NCBI RefSeq assembly: GCF_018614055.1 | Contig: NZ_JAGGPB010000043.1 | Span: 124,001 to 188,000 of the forward strand | Source of the DNA: Streptomyces sp. ISL-98 | GTDB lineage: Bacteria; Actinomycetota; Actinomycetes; Streptomycetales; Streptomycetaceae | DNA length: 64,000 nt | Direction: 5' to 3' | Part shown: positions 16,196-24,468 of the stretch, piece after piece | How the letters are laid out: each line of letters opens with the position of its first letter | Position numbering within the stretch: the first letter of the stretch is position 1 | The notes under the pieces: model-generated | The model's database searches: none | What the model was told of the DNA's origin: nothing | Seen by the model: the letters and a program-made list of their open reading frames with translations, nothing else | Program-made: the position numbers and the translations under genes

Positions 16196-16224
16196 CGCAA
16201 GTTCAATTTTCTCGGGAACTTGCG
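16196..16224. promoter_or_regulatory. Inverted-repeat operator candidate in the ndgR-leuC intergenic region
   Basis: Perfect inverted repeat CGCAAGTTC (16196-16204) and GAACTTGCG (16216-16224), 20 bp centre to centre, 30 bp upstream of the ndgR start. Spacing of about two helical turns suits a dimeric or tetrameric IclR regulator. It probably serves both autoregulation and leuCD control, but this is not shown by sequence alone. Confidence 0.55.
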
Positions 16225-16339
16225 AATCTGGAGGGGAGGCCACACGACGGCCCGTAGCCACCGCCCTGTACGGGGGTCCGGACGGGGGCGACCCGATCTC
16301 TAGATGGGTCCGGCGAAGACGCCGGCCGAAGGGAAAGCG

Positions 16340-17764
16340 ATGGGTAGGACACTCGCGGAGAAGGTCTGGGACGACCATGTCGTCAGGCGCGCCGACGGCG
16401 AGCCCGATCTCCTCTTCATCGATCTGCACCTGCTGCACGAGGTGACCAGCCCGCAGGCCTTCGACGGCCTCCGCAAGAGCGGTCGCCAGGTGCGCAGGCT
16501 CGACCTCACCATCGCCACCGAGGATCACAACACCCCGACCATCGACATCGACAAGCCGATCGCGGACCCGGTTTCCCGGGCCCAGCTGGAGACGCTGCGC
16601 AAGAACTGCGCGGAATTCGGCGTACGGCTGCACCCGCTGGGCGATGTCGAGCAGGGCGTCGTCCACGTAGTGGGACCGCAGCTGGGACTGACCCAGCCCG
16701 GCACCACCGTGGTCTGCGGCGACAGCCACACCTCGACCCACGGCGCGTTCGGCGCGCTGGCCTTCGGTATCGGTACGTCGCAGGTGGAGCACGTACTGGC
16801 CACCCAGACGCTGCCGATGGCCCCGCCGAAGACCATGGCGATCACGGTCGAGGGCGAACTGCCCGCCGACGTAACCGCCAAAGACCTGATCCTCGCGATC
16901 ATCGCGAAGATCGGCACCGGCGGCGGTCAGGGCTATGTGCTCGAATACCGCGGTTCCGCCATCGAGAAGCTCTCGATGGAGGCCCGGATGACCATCTGCA
17001 ACATGTCGATCGAGGCCGGTGCGCGGGCGGGCATGATCGCCCCGGACGAGATCACCTTCAACTACCTGAAGGGCCGCGTACACGCCCCGCAGGGCGACGA
17101 CTGGGACGCCGCCGTCGCCTACTGGCAGACGCTGCGCACCGACGACGACGCCGTTTTCGACGCCGAGGTCGTCATCGACGCCGCCGAACTGGTCCCGTTC
17201 GTCACCTGGGGCACCAACCCGGGCCAGGGTGCGCCGCTGTCGGCGAACGTCCCCGACCCTGCTTCGTACGAGGACGCTTCGGAGCGCTTCGCCGCCGAAA
17301 AGGCCCTGGAGTACATGGGGTTGACCGCCGGGCAGCCGCTGCGTGAGATCAGGGTCGACACCGTCTTCGTAGGCTCGTGCACCAACGGCCGTATCGAGGA
17401 CCTGCGTGCCGCGGCCGCGCTCATGGACGGCCGCAAAGTCGCCGACGGCGTACGGATGCTGATCGTTCCCGGTTCCGTACGCGTCGCCCTGCAGGCCATC
17501 GAGGAGGGCCTGGACAAGGTCTTTACGGCCGCAGGCGCCGAATGGCGGCACGCCGGCTGCTCGATGTGTCTGGGCATGAACCCGGACCAGCTGGCCCCCG
17601 GTGAGCGCTCCGCGTCCACCTCCAACCGCAACTTCGAGGGCAGGCAGGGCAAGGGCGGCCGTACCCACCTGGTGTCGCCGCAGGTCGCCGCGGCCACCGC
17701 CGTACTGGGCCACCTGGCCGCGCCCGTAGACCTGTCCGACGCTCCGACGCTCGTGGAGGCCTGA
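16340..17764 (+). CDS. leuC: 3-isopropylmalate dehydratase large subunit
   Basis: 474 aa. With LeuD it isomerises 2-isopropylmalate to 3-isopropylmalate in leucine synthesis. The ATG at 16340 (MGRTLAEKVWDDHVV) is preceded by AAGGGAAAGCG; an upstream in-frame ATG at 16304 lacks a ribosome site. Cluster ligands appear in VGSCTNGR and CSMCLGMNPD; aconitase motifs VCGDSHTSTHGAFGALAFGI and SNRNFEGRQG are present. It is five bases upstream of leuD and divergent from ndgR. Confidence 0.98.
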   Translation: MGRTLAEKVWDDHVVRRADGEPDLLFIDLHLLHEVTSPQAFDGLRKSGRQVRRLDLTIATEDHNTPTIDIDKPIADPVSRAQLETLRKNCAEFGVRLHPLGDVEQGVVHVVGPQLGLTQPGTTVVCGDSHTSTHGAFGALAFGIGTSQVEHVLATQTLPMAPPKTMAITVEGELPADVTAKDLILAIIAKIGTGGGQGYVLEYRGSAIEKLSMEARMTICNMSIEAGARAGMIAPDEITFNYLKGRVHAPQGDDWDAAVAYWQTLRTDDDAVFDAEVVIDAAELVPFVTWGTNPGQGAPLSANVPDPASYEDASERFAAEKALEYMGLTAGQPLREIRVDTVFVGSCTNGRIEDLRAAAALMDGRKVADGVRMLIVPGSVRVALQAIEEGLDKVFTAAGAEWRHAGCSMCLGMNPDQLAPGERSASTSNRNFEGRQGKGGRTHLVSPQVAAATAVLGHLAAPVDLSDAPTLVEA

Positions 17765-17769
17765 GCAGC

Positions 17770-18369
17770 ATGGCCATGGAAGCTTTCACCGCACACACCG
17801 GCCGGGCCGTCCCGCTGCGCCGCAGCAACGTCGACACCGACCAGATCATCCCGGCCCACTGGCTGAAGAAGGTCACCCGCGACGGCTTCGAGGACGGGCT
17901 TTTCGAGGCCTGGCGCAAGGACCCGGAGTTCGTCCTCAACCGCCCGGAGCGCAAAGGCGCCACGGTTCTGGTGGCGGGACCCGACTTCGGTACCGGCTCC
18001 TCGCGCGAACACGCCGTGTGGGCCCTGCAGAATTACGGCTTCAAGACCGTGATCTCCTCGCGGTTCGCCGACATCTTCCGCGGCAACTCGCTCAAGAACG
18101 GCCTGCTGACCGTCGTGCTGGACCAGAAGACGGTCGATGCGCTGTGGGACCTGGTCGACGCCGACCCCACGGCCGAGATCACGGTGGACCTCCAGGACCG
18201 TCAAGTTCGTGCCAAGGGCATCACTGCGGACTTCGAACTCGACGAAAATGCCCGCTGGCGGCTGCTGAACGGTCTCGACGACATCAGCATCACCCTCCAG
18301 AATGAGCCAGACATCGCGACGTACGAGGCCGGCAGGCCGTCGTTCAAGCCGAGTACGGTGCAGCTCTGA
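17770..18369 (+). CDS. leuD: 3-isopropylmalate dehydratase small subunit
   Basis: 199 aa swivel domain of isopropylmalate isomerase. N-terminal RRSNVDTDQIIPAHWLK and GPDFGTGSSREHAVWAL are hallmark substrate-binding motifs. It is separated from leuC by five bases, hence the same operon and stoichiometric production. A 16-bp hairpin follows. Confidence 0.98.
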   Translation: MAMEAFTAHTGRAVPLRRSNVDTDQIIPAHWLKKVTRDGFEDGLFEAWRKDPEFVLNRPERKGATVLVAGPDFGTGSSREHAVWALQNYGFKTVISSRFADIFRGNSLKNGLLTVVLDQKTVDALWDLVDADPTAEITVDLQDRQVRAKGITADFELDENARWRLLNGLDDISITLQNEPDIATYEAGRPSFKPSTVQL

Positions 18370-18383
18370 CCCCTCGTATCACC

Positions 18384-18419
18384 CCGTTGCCCCCCGCCGT
18401 TCACGGCGGGGGGCAACGG
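18384..18419 (+). terminator. leuCD terminator
   Basis: Perfect 16-bp stem with a TTCA loop (18384-18399 / 18404-18419), 15 nt after the leuD stop; no U tract. Confidence 0.8.
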
Positions 18420-18561
18420 CATGTTCCGGCCTGAACTGGCCTGTAAACGAGGGTGAGTTGACGATTTTTCGGGGCGCATCGGCCAGGTCTCCTGGAGCCC
18501 CGGATTCCACTAGTTGCCCCCGCCGGAGGCGACAACTCGCCCCAGATGGCACAATCGGTGC

Positions 18562-18789
18562 ATGGAACGCGACAGTCAACTCAAGCTCTATGAGGCAGTC
18601 GCGGACCGGCTGAAAGAAGCACACACAAGGGTGCGCACACTGCAAGTCCCGGAGGGCGTACGGATGGCGCTGACCCGGAAGCTGCTGGTCATAACGGCCG
18701 CGGCGAAACACGATCTCGCCGATGCGGCAAGGCGCCTGGACAGGTTGATGAAGGACCTCGACGAGGGTCGATTCCCTGAAGGCGACTGA
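18562..18789 (+). CDS. Small conserved helical protein
   Basis: 75 aa (MERDSQLKLYEAVADRLKEA...), charged and predicted almost entirely alpha-helical (KLLVITAAAKHDLADAARRL). No domain is recognised. CACAAT lies 6 nt before the ATG, suggesting a leaderless transcript, so the upstream in-frame ATG at 18514 is unlikely. It sits between leuD and hupS, where small Streptomyces-specific proteins of this kind are conserved as I recall; function unknown. Confidence 0.8.
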   Translation: MERDSQLKLYEAVADRLKEAHTRVRTLQVPEGVRMALTRKLLVITAAAKHDLADAARRLDRLMKDLDEGRFPEGD

Positions 18790-18852
18790 GACCTGCGGAA
18801 CTCTGCCAGGTCTACTTCGTTGCGGCACTAGGGTGATTAGCCCGTTTCGTGT

Positions 18853-18881
18853 TTGATTTGCGGTATATATCTGCCTAACGT
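18853..18881 (+). promoter_or_regulatory. hupS: Possible hupS promoter
   Basis: TTGATT (18853-18858), 17-nt spacer, TAACGT (18876-18881), placing transcription start about 45 nt before the hupS GTG in an unusually A/T-rich leader. Confidence 0.45.
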
Positions 18882-18932
18882 GCGAAAAAGCTTGAACACA
18901 TTCGTTCTGGCAATGTCTCCGAAGGGGAAGAC

Positions 18933-19583
18933 GTGAACAAGGCGCAGCTCGTAGAAGCGATTGCCGACAAGGTCGGCGGCCGCCAGCAGGCGGCCGAGTC
19001 GGTCGACGCGGTACTCGACGCGATCGTCCGTGCGGTTGTCGCCGGCGACCGTGTTTCGGTCACCGGATTCGGATCGTTCGAGAAGGTCGACCGTCCGGCC
19101 CGTTACGCCCGCAACCCTCAGACGGGTGAGCGCGTGCGGGTCAAGAAGACCTCCGTTCCGCGTTTCCGTGCGGGACAGGGCTTCAAGGACCTGGTCAGCG
19201 GCTCGAAGAAGCTCCCCAGGGGCGGCGAGGTTGCCGTGAAGAAGGCGCCCAAGGGCAGCCTGACCGGCGGTGCCGCCCCGACGGTCAAGAAGGCCGCGGC
19301 GAAGAAGGCCGCCGCCAAGAAGGCCGCGGCGAAGAAGGCGCCCGCGAAGAAGGTCACCGCCGCCAAGAAGGTGGCGGCGAAGAAGGCGCCCGCGAAGAAG
19401 GCCACCGCCGTGAAGGCCGCGGCGGCCAAGAAGGCGGCTCCGGCGAAGAAGGCCGCAGGCGCCGCCAAGAAGGCCACCGCCAAGAAGACCGCGCCGGCCA
19501 AGAAGGCCACCGCGAAGAAGGCACCGGCCAAGAAGGCCACGGCGCGCAAGACCACCGCGAAGAAGACCACTGCCAAGAAGTAA
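18933..19583 (+). CDS. hupS: HU-like nucleoid protein with histone H1-like lysine-rich tail
   Basis: 216 aa, GTG start with AAGGGG 5 nt upstream. Residues 1-93 are a canonical HU fold (MNKAQLVEAIADKVGG, GFGSFEKVDRPARYARNPQTG, RFRAGQGFKDLV). From about 105 the protein is a repetitive Ala/Lys tail built on AAKK/APAKK units. This two-part architecture is the actinobacterial HupS/Hlp type that compacts DNA, notably in spores in Streptomyces. The repetitive tail makes length variation between strains likely. A strong terminator follows. Confidence 0.97.
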   Translation: MNKAQLVEAIADKVGGRQQAAESVDAVLDAIVRAVVAGDRVSVTGFGSFEKVDRPARYARNPQTGERVRVKKTSVPRFRAGQGFKDLVSGSKKLPRGGEVAVKKAPKGSLTGGAAPTVKKAAAKKAAAKKAAAKKAPAKKVTAAKKVAAKKAPAKKATAVKAAAAKKAAPAKKAAGAAKKATAKKTAPAKKATAKKAPAKKATARKTTAKKTTAKK

Positions 19584-19603
19584 GGGCAGCAAGGAATACG
19601 CGC

Positions 19604-19645
19604 CGGGCCGGGCTCCCTCCGGGGAGCCCGGCCCGCGGTGTTTTT
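19604..19645 (+). terminator. hupS terminator
   Basis: Stem of at least 13 bp (GGGCCGGGCTCCC / GGGAGCCCGGCCC) with a TCCG loop, followed by GCGGTGTTTTT, giving a run of five T. Confidence 0.88.
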
Positions 19646-19671
19646 ACGCGCCCCCGCCCGGGGACGCCGGA

Positions 19672-19875
19672 TCAGAAGGTCTGAAGCGTCACCAGCGTGA
19701 TGCGCAGATCCGCACCCTCGCCCTCCGCCTCGATACGCACCCGCTGCCCGGGGCGCAGCAGCCGCAGTCCGCCCGCGTCGAAGGCCCGGGCGTCGAAGTC
19801 CACCGGGGTGCCGTCGTCGAGCAGCACACTGCCGCTGCGGGTCTCGGAGTCGTACGTGTACGCGGTCGCCTGCAT
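19672..19875 (-). CDS. Small protein with cold-shock/OB-like sequence
   Basis: 67 aa from ATG 19875 (MQATAYTYDSETRSGSVLLDDGTPVDFDARAF...). The pattern of short beta strands, GSVLLDDGTPVDF and RPGQRVRIEAEG, resembles a cold-shock-like or S1-like OB fold, but the RNP motifs are not present. It lies just downstream of, and in the same direction as, cofC (13-nt gap), so the two are probably cotranscribed. Function unknown. Confidence 0.75.
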   Translation of the reverse strand: MQATAYTYDSETRSGSVLLDDGTPVDFDARAFDAGGLRLLRPGQRVRIEAEGEGADLRITLVTLQTF

Positions 19876-19888
19876 GGCGGCAGCGTAC

Positions 19889-20587
19889 CTATACAAGCGG
19901 CGGCCCGTCGGCGAGGGCCTCGCTCTGCCGGGCCGTGCGCGGGCCGACACCGAGCGTCAGCGCCGCCCGCAGATCGTTACCGGTGTCCACGTCCTGGCGT
20001 ACGGAATCCACCGCGTCGAGCAGGATTTCCCGCGCGCCGGAAGCGGAATGCCGGGCACGCGAAGGGCCGCCGAACGACGGCGCCAATTCCGCACCGGGTG
20101 CAGCAGAAAGCAGAGTCGTCCCGATTCCCGCCGCGTCCGCCAGAAATGCACGAGGAAATACGGCCGCATAATCGAGCACCTGCTGCAATTCAGCGGGACG
20201 CAGTGCGGGCAGATCTGCATTCAGCGCGGCGACCGCAGCGCCCGGCCGCAGCGCCCGTATCGTGCGCGCCCCGTGCGTCAGGGCGGCGTTGAGGCCCGCC
20301 GCCGGGGTGTCTGCCACTATGCGCGCCCCGAGGGCGGCCAGGGCGGCCCCCGCCGAGGTGTCGTCCGTGACGACCACCACATCACGTACGGCAGGACAGG
20401 CCAGCGCCGCGGCCACCGTGTCCTGGGCAAAGGCGAGAGCGAGCCCCGTACGCAACGCGTCGCCGGCGAAGGGGGCAAGCCTGCTCTTGGCCAGCAACAG
20501 GGGCTTCAGCGGGACGACCAGGGACCAGGGAGCGGTCCGGAGCGTGTTCAGTGGCGAGCCCTCCGTCCAATGCGCGTCGGGCCCCAT
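19889..20587 (-). CDS. cofC: 2-phospho-L-lactate / phosphoenolpyruvate guanylyltransferase (F420 biosynthesis)
   Basis: 232 aa nucleotidyltransferase. WSLVVPLKPLLLAKSRL is the CofC/FbiD N-terminal signature; VVVVTDDTSAGAALAALG and ALNADLPALRP (metal-binding Asp) follow. It activates a three-carbon phospho-acid with GTP for assembly of coenzyme F420; in actinobacteria the substrate is thought to be PEP (FbiD). ATG 20587 is adopted, though a somewhat shorter start cannot be excluded. It is divergent from the acyltransferase gene. Confidence 0.9.
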   Translation of the reverse strand: MGPDAHWTEGSPLNTLRTAPWSLVVPLKPLLLAKSRLAPFAGDALRTGLALAFAQDTVAAALACPAVRDVVVVTDDTSAGAALAALGARIVADTPAAGLNAALTHGARTIRALRPGAAVAALNADLPALRPAELQQVLDYAAVFPRAFLADAAGIGTTLLSAAPGAELAPSFGGPSRARHSASGAREILLDAVDSVRQDVDTGNDLRAALTLGVGPRTARQSEALADGPPLV

Positions 20588-20734
20588 TGTGGCCTGTCCG
20601 TGCGGCAGTCAGGCGGTCCGGTCGCGTACCCGGGGCGTACGGTGTTCTCGACAGACAGGGGGCCTGGGGCGACACTTGTGCGGCTGACCAGGCACACAAG
20701 TACAAGCAGCCCGGTCCTAGAGGAAGGTGTCCGA

Positions 20735-21487
20735 GTGTCCCGCCGCAGAATCGGCTTCTGGTACCGCCTGGCGGCGGTCATCGCTAAACCGCCGCTGGTG
20801 GTTCTGTTCAAGCGGGACTGGCGCGGAATGGAGCACATTCCGGCCGAGGGCGGATTCATCACCGCGGTCAATCACAACTCGTACCTCGACCCGCTCTCCT
20901 ACGGGCACTTCCAGTACAACACCGGACGCGTACCCCGCCTGCTCGCCAAGGCCGGCCTGTTCAAAACCCCTTTCGTCGGCATGATGCTGCGCGGTACGGG
21001 CCAGATCCCCGTCTACCGCGAGACCACCAACGCACTTGACGCTTTCCGGGCCGCCGTGGACGCCATCGAGCGCGGCGAATGCGTCGCCTTCTACCCCGAA
21101 GGCACCCTCACCCGCGACCCCGACATGTGGCCCATGGCCGGCAAGACGGGAGCGGCGCGCGTGGCCCTCCTGACCAAGGCCCCCGTCATTCCGGTCGCCC
21201 AGTGGGGCGCCAACTTGGCGATGCCGCCGTACGCCAAAGAGGACAAACTCCGGCTCTTCCCGCGCAAAACCCTTTCGGTGCAGGCCGGACCGCCGGTCGA
21301 CCTCAACCGGTTCTACGACATGGAACCGACCCCCGACGTGCTGCGCGAGGCGACCGAGGCCATCATGGCCGCCATCACCGGGCAGCTCGCCGAACTGCGC
21401 GGCGAAACCGCGCCCGCCCAGCCGTACGACCATCGCAGGGCCCGTGCGCAGCAGCGGCGCGAGGCCGAAGGAGAGAGCGCAAAGTGA
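20735..21487 (+). CDS. Lysophospholipid / 1-acylglycerol-3-phosphate acyltransferase (PlsC-like)
   Basis: 250 aa from GTG 20735 with GGAAGG 7 nt upstream; earlier in-frame codons are antisense to cofC. It has the acyltransferase motifs NHNSYLD (HX4D), LRGTGQIPVYRE and FYPEGTLTRD. It probably transfers an acyl group to lysophosphatidic acid in phospholipid synthesis, at the membrane. Its stop overlaps the gpsA start (GTGA), which links two steps of glycerolipid synthesis in one transcript. Confidence 0.93.
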   Translation: MSRRRIGFWYRLAAVIAKPPLVVLFKRDWRGMEHIPAEGGFITAVNHNSYLDPLSYGHFQYNTGRVPRLLAKAGLFKTPFVGMMLRGTGQIPVYRETTNALDAFRAAVDAIERGECVAFYPEGTLTRDPDMWPMAGKTGAARVALLTKAPVIPVAQWGANLAMPPYAKEDKLRLFPRKTLSVQAGPPVDLNRFYDMEPTPDVLREATEAIMAAITGQLAELRGETAPAQPYDHRRARAQQRREAEGESAK

Positions 21488-22497
21488 CACGCCAGCCGGT
21501 CAAGGCGGCCGTATTCGGAACGGGCTCCTGGGGTACGGCCTTCGGCATGGTGCTCGCCGACGCGGGCTGTGAGGTGACCCTCTGGGGCCGCCGTGCCGAG
21601 CTCGTCGACGCCGTCAACACCACCCGTACCAACCCGGACTACCTGCCGGGCATCGAACTCCCCGCGGCGGTACGGGCCACCACCGACCCGGCCGAGGCCG
21701 CACAGGGCGCCGATTTCACGGTGCTCGCCGTGCCCTCGCAGACGCTGCGCGGGAATCTGGCCGCCTGGGCGCCGCTGCTGCGCACCGACACCGTGCTCGT
21801 ATCCCTGATGAAGGGTGTCGAACTCGGCACCGCGAAGCGGATGAGCGAGGTGATCGAGGAGGTCGCCAAGGTCCCCGCCGAGCGCGTCGCCGTCCTCACC
21901 GGCCCCAACCTGGCCAAGGAGATCGCCGCCCGCCAGCCGGCCGCCGCCGTGGTCGCCTGCCGCGACGAGGAGACGGCCACCCGCCTCCAGTCCGCCTGCC
22001 ACACGCCGTACTTCCGCCCGTACACCAACACCGACGTCGTCGGCTGCGAGCTGGGCGGCGCCGTCAAGAACGTCATCGCCCTCGCCGTCGGCATCGCGGA
22101 CGGCATGGGCCTCGGCGACAACACCAAGGCGTCGCTGATCACCCGCGGACTCGCCGAAACGACCCGCCTGGGCCTCGCGATGGGCGCCGACGCGCACACC
22201 TTCGCCGGCCTCGCCGGCATGGGCGACCTGGTCGCCACCTGCTCGTCGCCGCTCTCGCGCAACCACACCTTCGGCACGAACCTCGGCCGCGGCATGACGC
22301 TCCAGGAGACCATCGCCGCGACCAAGCAGACCGCAGAGGGCGTCAAGTCCTGCCAGTCCGTGCTGGATCTGGCGCGGCGCCACGGTGTCGACATGCCGAT
22401 CACCGAGACGGTCGTGAGCATCGTCCACGAGGGCAAGCCGCCGATCGTCGCGGTCAAGGAACTGATGTCACGCAGCGCCAAGCCCGAGCGCCGCTGA
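21484..22497 (+). CDS. gpsA: Glycerol-3-phosphate dehydrogenase [NAD(P)+]
   Basis: 337 aa; makes sn-glycerol-3-phosphate from dihydroxyacetone phosphate for phospholipids. Dinucleotide loop VFGTGSWGTAFGMVLA, LMKGVELGT, LTGPNLAKEIA and the catalytic-lysine region LGGAVKNVIALAVGI, then GDNTKASLITRG, are all present. The GTG start overlaps the acyltransferase stop by 4 nt, implying coupling. About 200 nt separate it from ddlA. Confidence 0.97.
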   Translation: MTRQPVKAAVFGTGSWGTAFGMVLADAGCEVTLWGRRAELVDAVNTTRTNPDYLPGIELPAAVRATTDPAEAAQGADFTVLAVPSQTLRGNLAAWAPLLRTDTVLVSLMKGVELGTAKRMSEVIEEVAKVPAERVAVLTGPNLAKEIAARQPAAAVVACRDEETATRLQSACHTPYFRPYTNTDVVGCELGGAVKNVIALAVGIADGMGLGDNTKASLITRGLAETTRLGLAMGADAHTFAGLAGMGDLVATCSSPLSRNHTFGTNLGRGMTLQETIAATKQTAEGVKSCQSVLDLARRHGVDMPITETVVSIVHEGKPPIVAVKELMSRSAKPERR

Positions 22498-22584
22498 GCC
22501 CATCTGGACGCACCGCTCGCACCGCCGACCCCTTCTTCGTGCGCCTCTCGCGCCGCTTCGCGGGCTTCGCGGTGCAGCGGTGTC

Positions 22585-22623
22585 CTCCGGCCACCGGCCC
22601 GAGGAGCTCCGGCCACCGGCCCG
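22585..22623 (+). repeat. 17-bp direct repeat between gpsA and ddlA
   Basis: CTCCGGCCACCGGCCCG occurs at 22585-22601 and 22607-22623, separated by five bases, in a G/C-rich spacer with no gene. It is probably a slippage product. Confidence 0.5.
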
Positions 22624-22695
22624 GGGCGCCGGGCAGCACGCCGCGCCGCGCCCGCACTCCACGGCGCCGGATGTGCACGGTAGTCTCATCGCGAT

Positions 22696-23853
22696 ATGAG
22701 CAGCGAGAACCTCCCCCAGAGCCCTGCGCAGGAGCCCCGCAAGCCGCGGGTGGCCGTCGTCTTCGGCGGTCGCAGCTCCGAGCACGCCATCTCGGTCGTC
22801 ACGGCCGGCGCCGTACTGCGGTCCATCGACCGTGAGAAGTACGACGTACTGCCGATCGGCATCACGACGGACGGCCGCTGGGCCCTGACCGCCGACGATC
22901 CCGACCGGATGGCCATCGCCGACCGCGCGCTGCCGAGCGTCGATGACCTCGCCGAGTCGGCGGAGGGCGGCGTCGTGCTCTCGGTCGACCCGGGCAGCCG
23001 CGAAGTCGTCTACAGCGAACCGGGCGCGGTGCCCAAGGTGCTGGGCGAGGTCGACGTGGTCTTCCCCATGCTGCACGGCCCGTACGGCGAGGACGGCACC
23101 CTCCAGGGCCTCCTCGAACTCGCCGGTGTCCCGTATGTCGGCTCCGGGGTGCTCGCCTCGGCCGTCGGCCAGGACAAGGAGTACATGAAGCGGGTGTTCA
23201 TCTCCTTCGGGCTGCCGGTCGGCCCGTACGAGGTCATCCGCCCCCGCGAGTGGGAGAACGACCCCTCCGCCGCCCGCAAGAAGATCATCGGCTTCGCCGG
23301 CGACCACGGCTGGCCGCTCTTCGTCAAGCCCGCCCGCGGCGGATCGTCCATGGGCATCACCAAGGTCGACGACCTCTCCGGTCTCGACGAGGCGATCGAG
23401 GAGGCGCGGCGCCACGACCCCAAGATCCTGGTCGAGTCGCTGCTGCGCGGCCGTGAGATCGAGTGCGGTGTGCTGGAGTTCGAGGACGGCCCGCGCGCGA
23501 GCGTGCCCGCCGAGATCCCGCCCGTCACGTCCCACGACTTCTACGACTTCGAGGCCAAGTACATCGACTCGGCGGCCGGCCTCGTGCCCGCGCCGCTGAC
23601 CGAGGAGCAGACCGACGAGGTACGGCGCCTCGCGGTGGACGCCTTCGACGCCGCGTCCTGCGAAGGCCTCGTACGCGCGGACTTCTTCCTGCTGGACAGC
23701 GGGGAGTTCGTGATCAACGAGATCAATACGATGCCGGGCTTCACGCCGATCTCGATGTACCCGCGCATGTGGCAGGAGACCGGCGTCTCCTACCCGGAGC
23801 TCGTCGACCGGCTGATCCAGGCCGCGCTGCGCCGCTCCACGGGCCTGCGCTAG
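22696..23853 (+). CDS. ddlA: D-alanine--D-alanine ligase
   Basis: 385 aa ATP-grasp enzyme making the D-Ala-D-Ala peptidoglycan dipeptide. Motifs: VVFGGRSSEHAISV, FPMLHGPYGEDGTLQGLLEL, FVKPARGGSSMGITKV (ATP-binding Lys), YDFEAKYID, FVINEINTMPGFTPISMYP. The Tyr-containing loop is of the D-Ala type rather than the D-Lac (VanA) type, an inference. TAGTCT lies 9 nt upstream of the ATG. The TAG stop codon is part of the CTAG target duplication of an adjacent MITE-like element. Confidence 0.97.
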   Translation: MSSENLPQSPAQEPRKPRVAVVFGGRSSEHAISVVTAGAVLRSIDREKYDVLPIGITTDGRWALTADDPDRMAIADRALPSVDDLAESAEGGVVLSVDPGSREVVYSEPGAVPKVLGEVDVVFPMLHGPYGEDGTLQGLLELAGVPYVGSGVLASAVGQDKEYMKRVFISFGLPVGPYEVIRPREWENDPSAARKKIIGFAGDHGWPLFVKPARGGSSMGITKVDDLSGLDEAIEEARRHDPKILVESLLRGREIECGVLEFEDGPRASVPAEIPPVTSHDFYDFEAKYIDSAAGLVPAPLTEEQTDEVRRLAVDAFDAASCEGLVRADFFLLDSGEFVINEINTMPGFTPISMYPRMWQETGVSYPELVDRLIQAALRRSTGLR

Positions 23854-23958
23854 GGCATGTCCGGCGGATCAGGCCGGCTTCAGGGTGCGGCGCGTTCTCT
23901 GTGCAGATGGGCGTGCCAGGCCCCGCGGCCCAGGCATGATCCGCCGGACACGCCCTAG
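23850..23958. mobile_element. MITE-like element with CTAG target duplication after ddlA
   Basis: An 18-bp terminal inverted repeat (GGGC, A or G, TGTCCGGCGGATCA) with one mismatch bounds 23854-23954, about 101 bp, and each end is flanked by CTAG. CTAG duplication is typical of IS5-group insertion (YTAR targets). The interior (about 65 bp) codes for nothing. The left CTAG includes the ddlA stop, so insertion preserved the protein's end exactly. Confidence 0.65.
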
Positions 23959-23974
23959 GAGCTCCACGGGTGCG

Positions 23975-24448
23975 CTAAAGACTCTTGGGCACTGTCTTCT
24001 TCACGGCCCCCGCGAAGGCTGCCAACGGCGTCACGTCGTGGGCGTACTTCGCGGGGAGCGTGACCTCGACGTAGGCGTCGCGGTAGGTGGTGGTGAAGCG
24101 CCGGCGGGCGTCGCCCTGCGGCTCCAGCATCCAGTTCACGCCGTCCGCTTCCACCGCCTTGGCCCGGGGGTCGCTCATCTTCTCCGGCCGGGGCACACCG
24201 CAGCGCAGTACGATCGCCGGATCTCCCCACACAGCGGTGAGGTCCGACTCCGGCTCCGCGGTGCGCCGCTCGTGCCCCGCCACGGACTCCGGCAGCTCAC
24301 GGTGCAGCGCCCGGCACAGCCCGGCCTCCTCCGCGGACGGAGCGGGAGGAGGGACCGCCACGGCGTCGTCCGTGAAGGAGCAGCCGGCGGCGGCGAGCAG
24401 CATCAGCGCGGCGGACGGCAGGCAGAGAAGCCGGCGGGAAGAAGTCAC
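23975..24448 (-). CDS. DUF3515-type secreted lipoprotein
   Basis: 157 aa, GTG start. A basic N-terminus plus the hydrophobic run LCLPSAALMLLAAAGC gives a signal peptide with lipobox LAAAGC (Cys about 23), so a membrane-anchored extracytoplasmic lipoprotein. The mature domain has two conserved-looking Cys (GLCRAL, LRCGVPRP), possibly disulfide-bonded, and TYRDAYVEVTLPAKY. It fits the DUF3515 family, common beside ddl and thiL in actinobacteria. Function unknown. Confidence 0.85.
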   Translation of the reverse strand: MTSSRRLLCLPSAALMLLAAAGCSFTDDAVAVPPPAPSAEEAGLCRALHRELPESVAGHERRTAEPESDLTAVWGDPAIVLRCGVPRPEKMSDPRAKAVEADGVNWMLEPQGDARRRFTTTYRDAYVEVTLPAKYAHDVTPLAAFAGAVKKTVPKSL

Positions 24449-24468
24449 CGGCCAAGCGTAGACGGGGG

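Noticed and set aside
16166..17713. Long in-frame extension of ndgR across leuC antisense
   Set aside because: Shadow of leuC; the known NdgR length and N-terminus fit ATG 16165.
22585..22623. Two 17-bp direct copies considered as a CRISPR or regulatory repeat
   Set aside because: Only two copies with a 5-bp gap in a G/C-rich spacer; no array or palindrome, most likely slippage.
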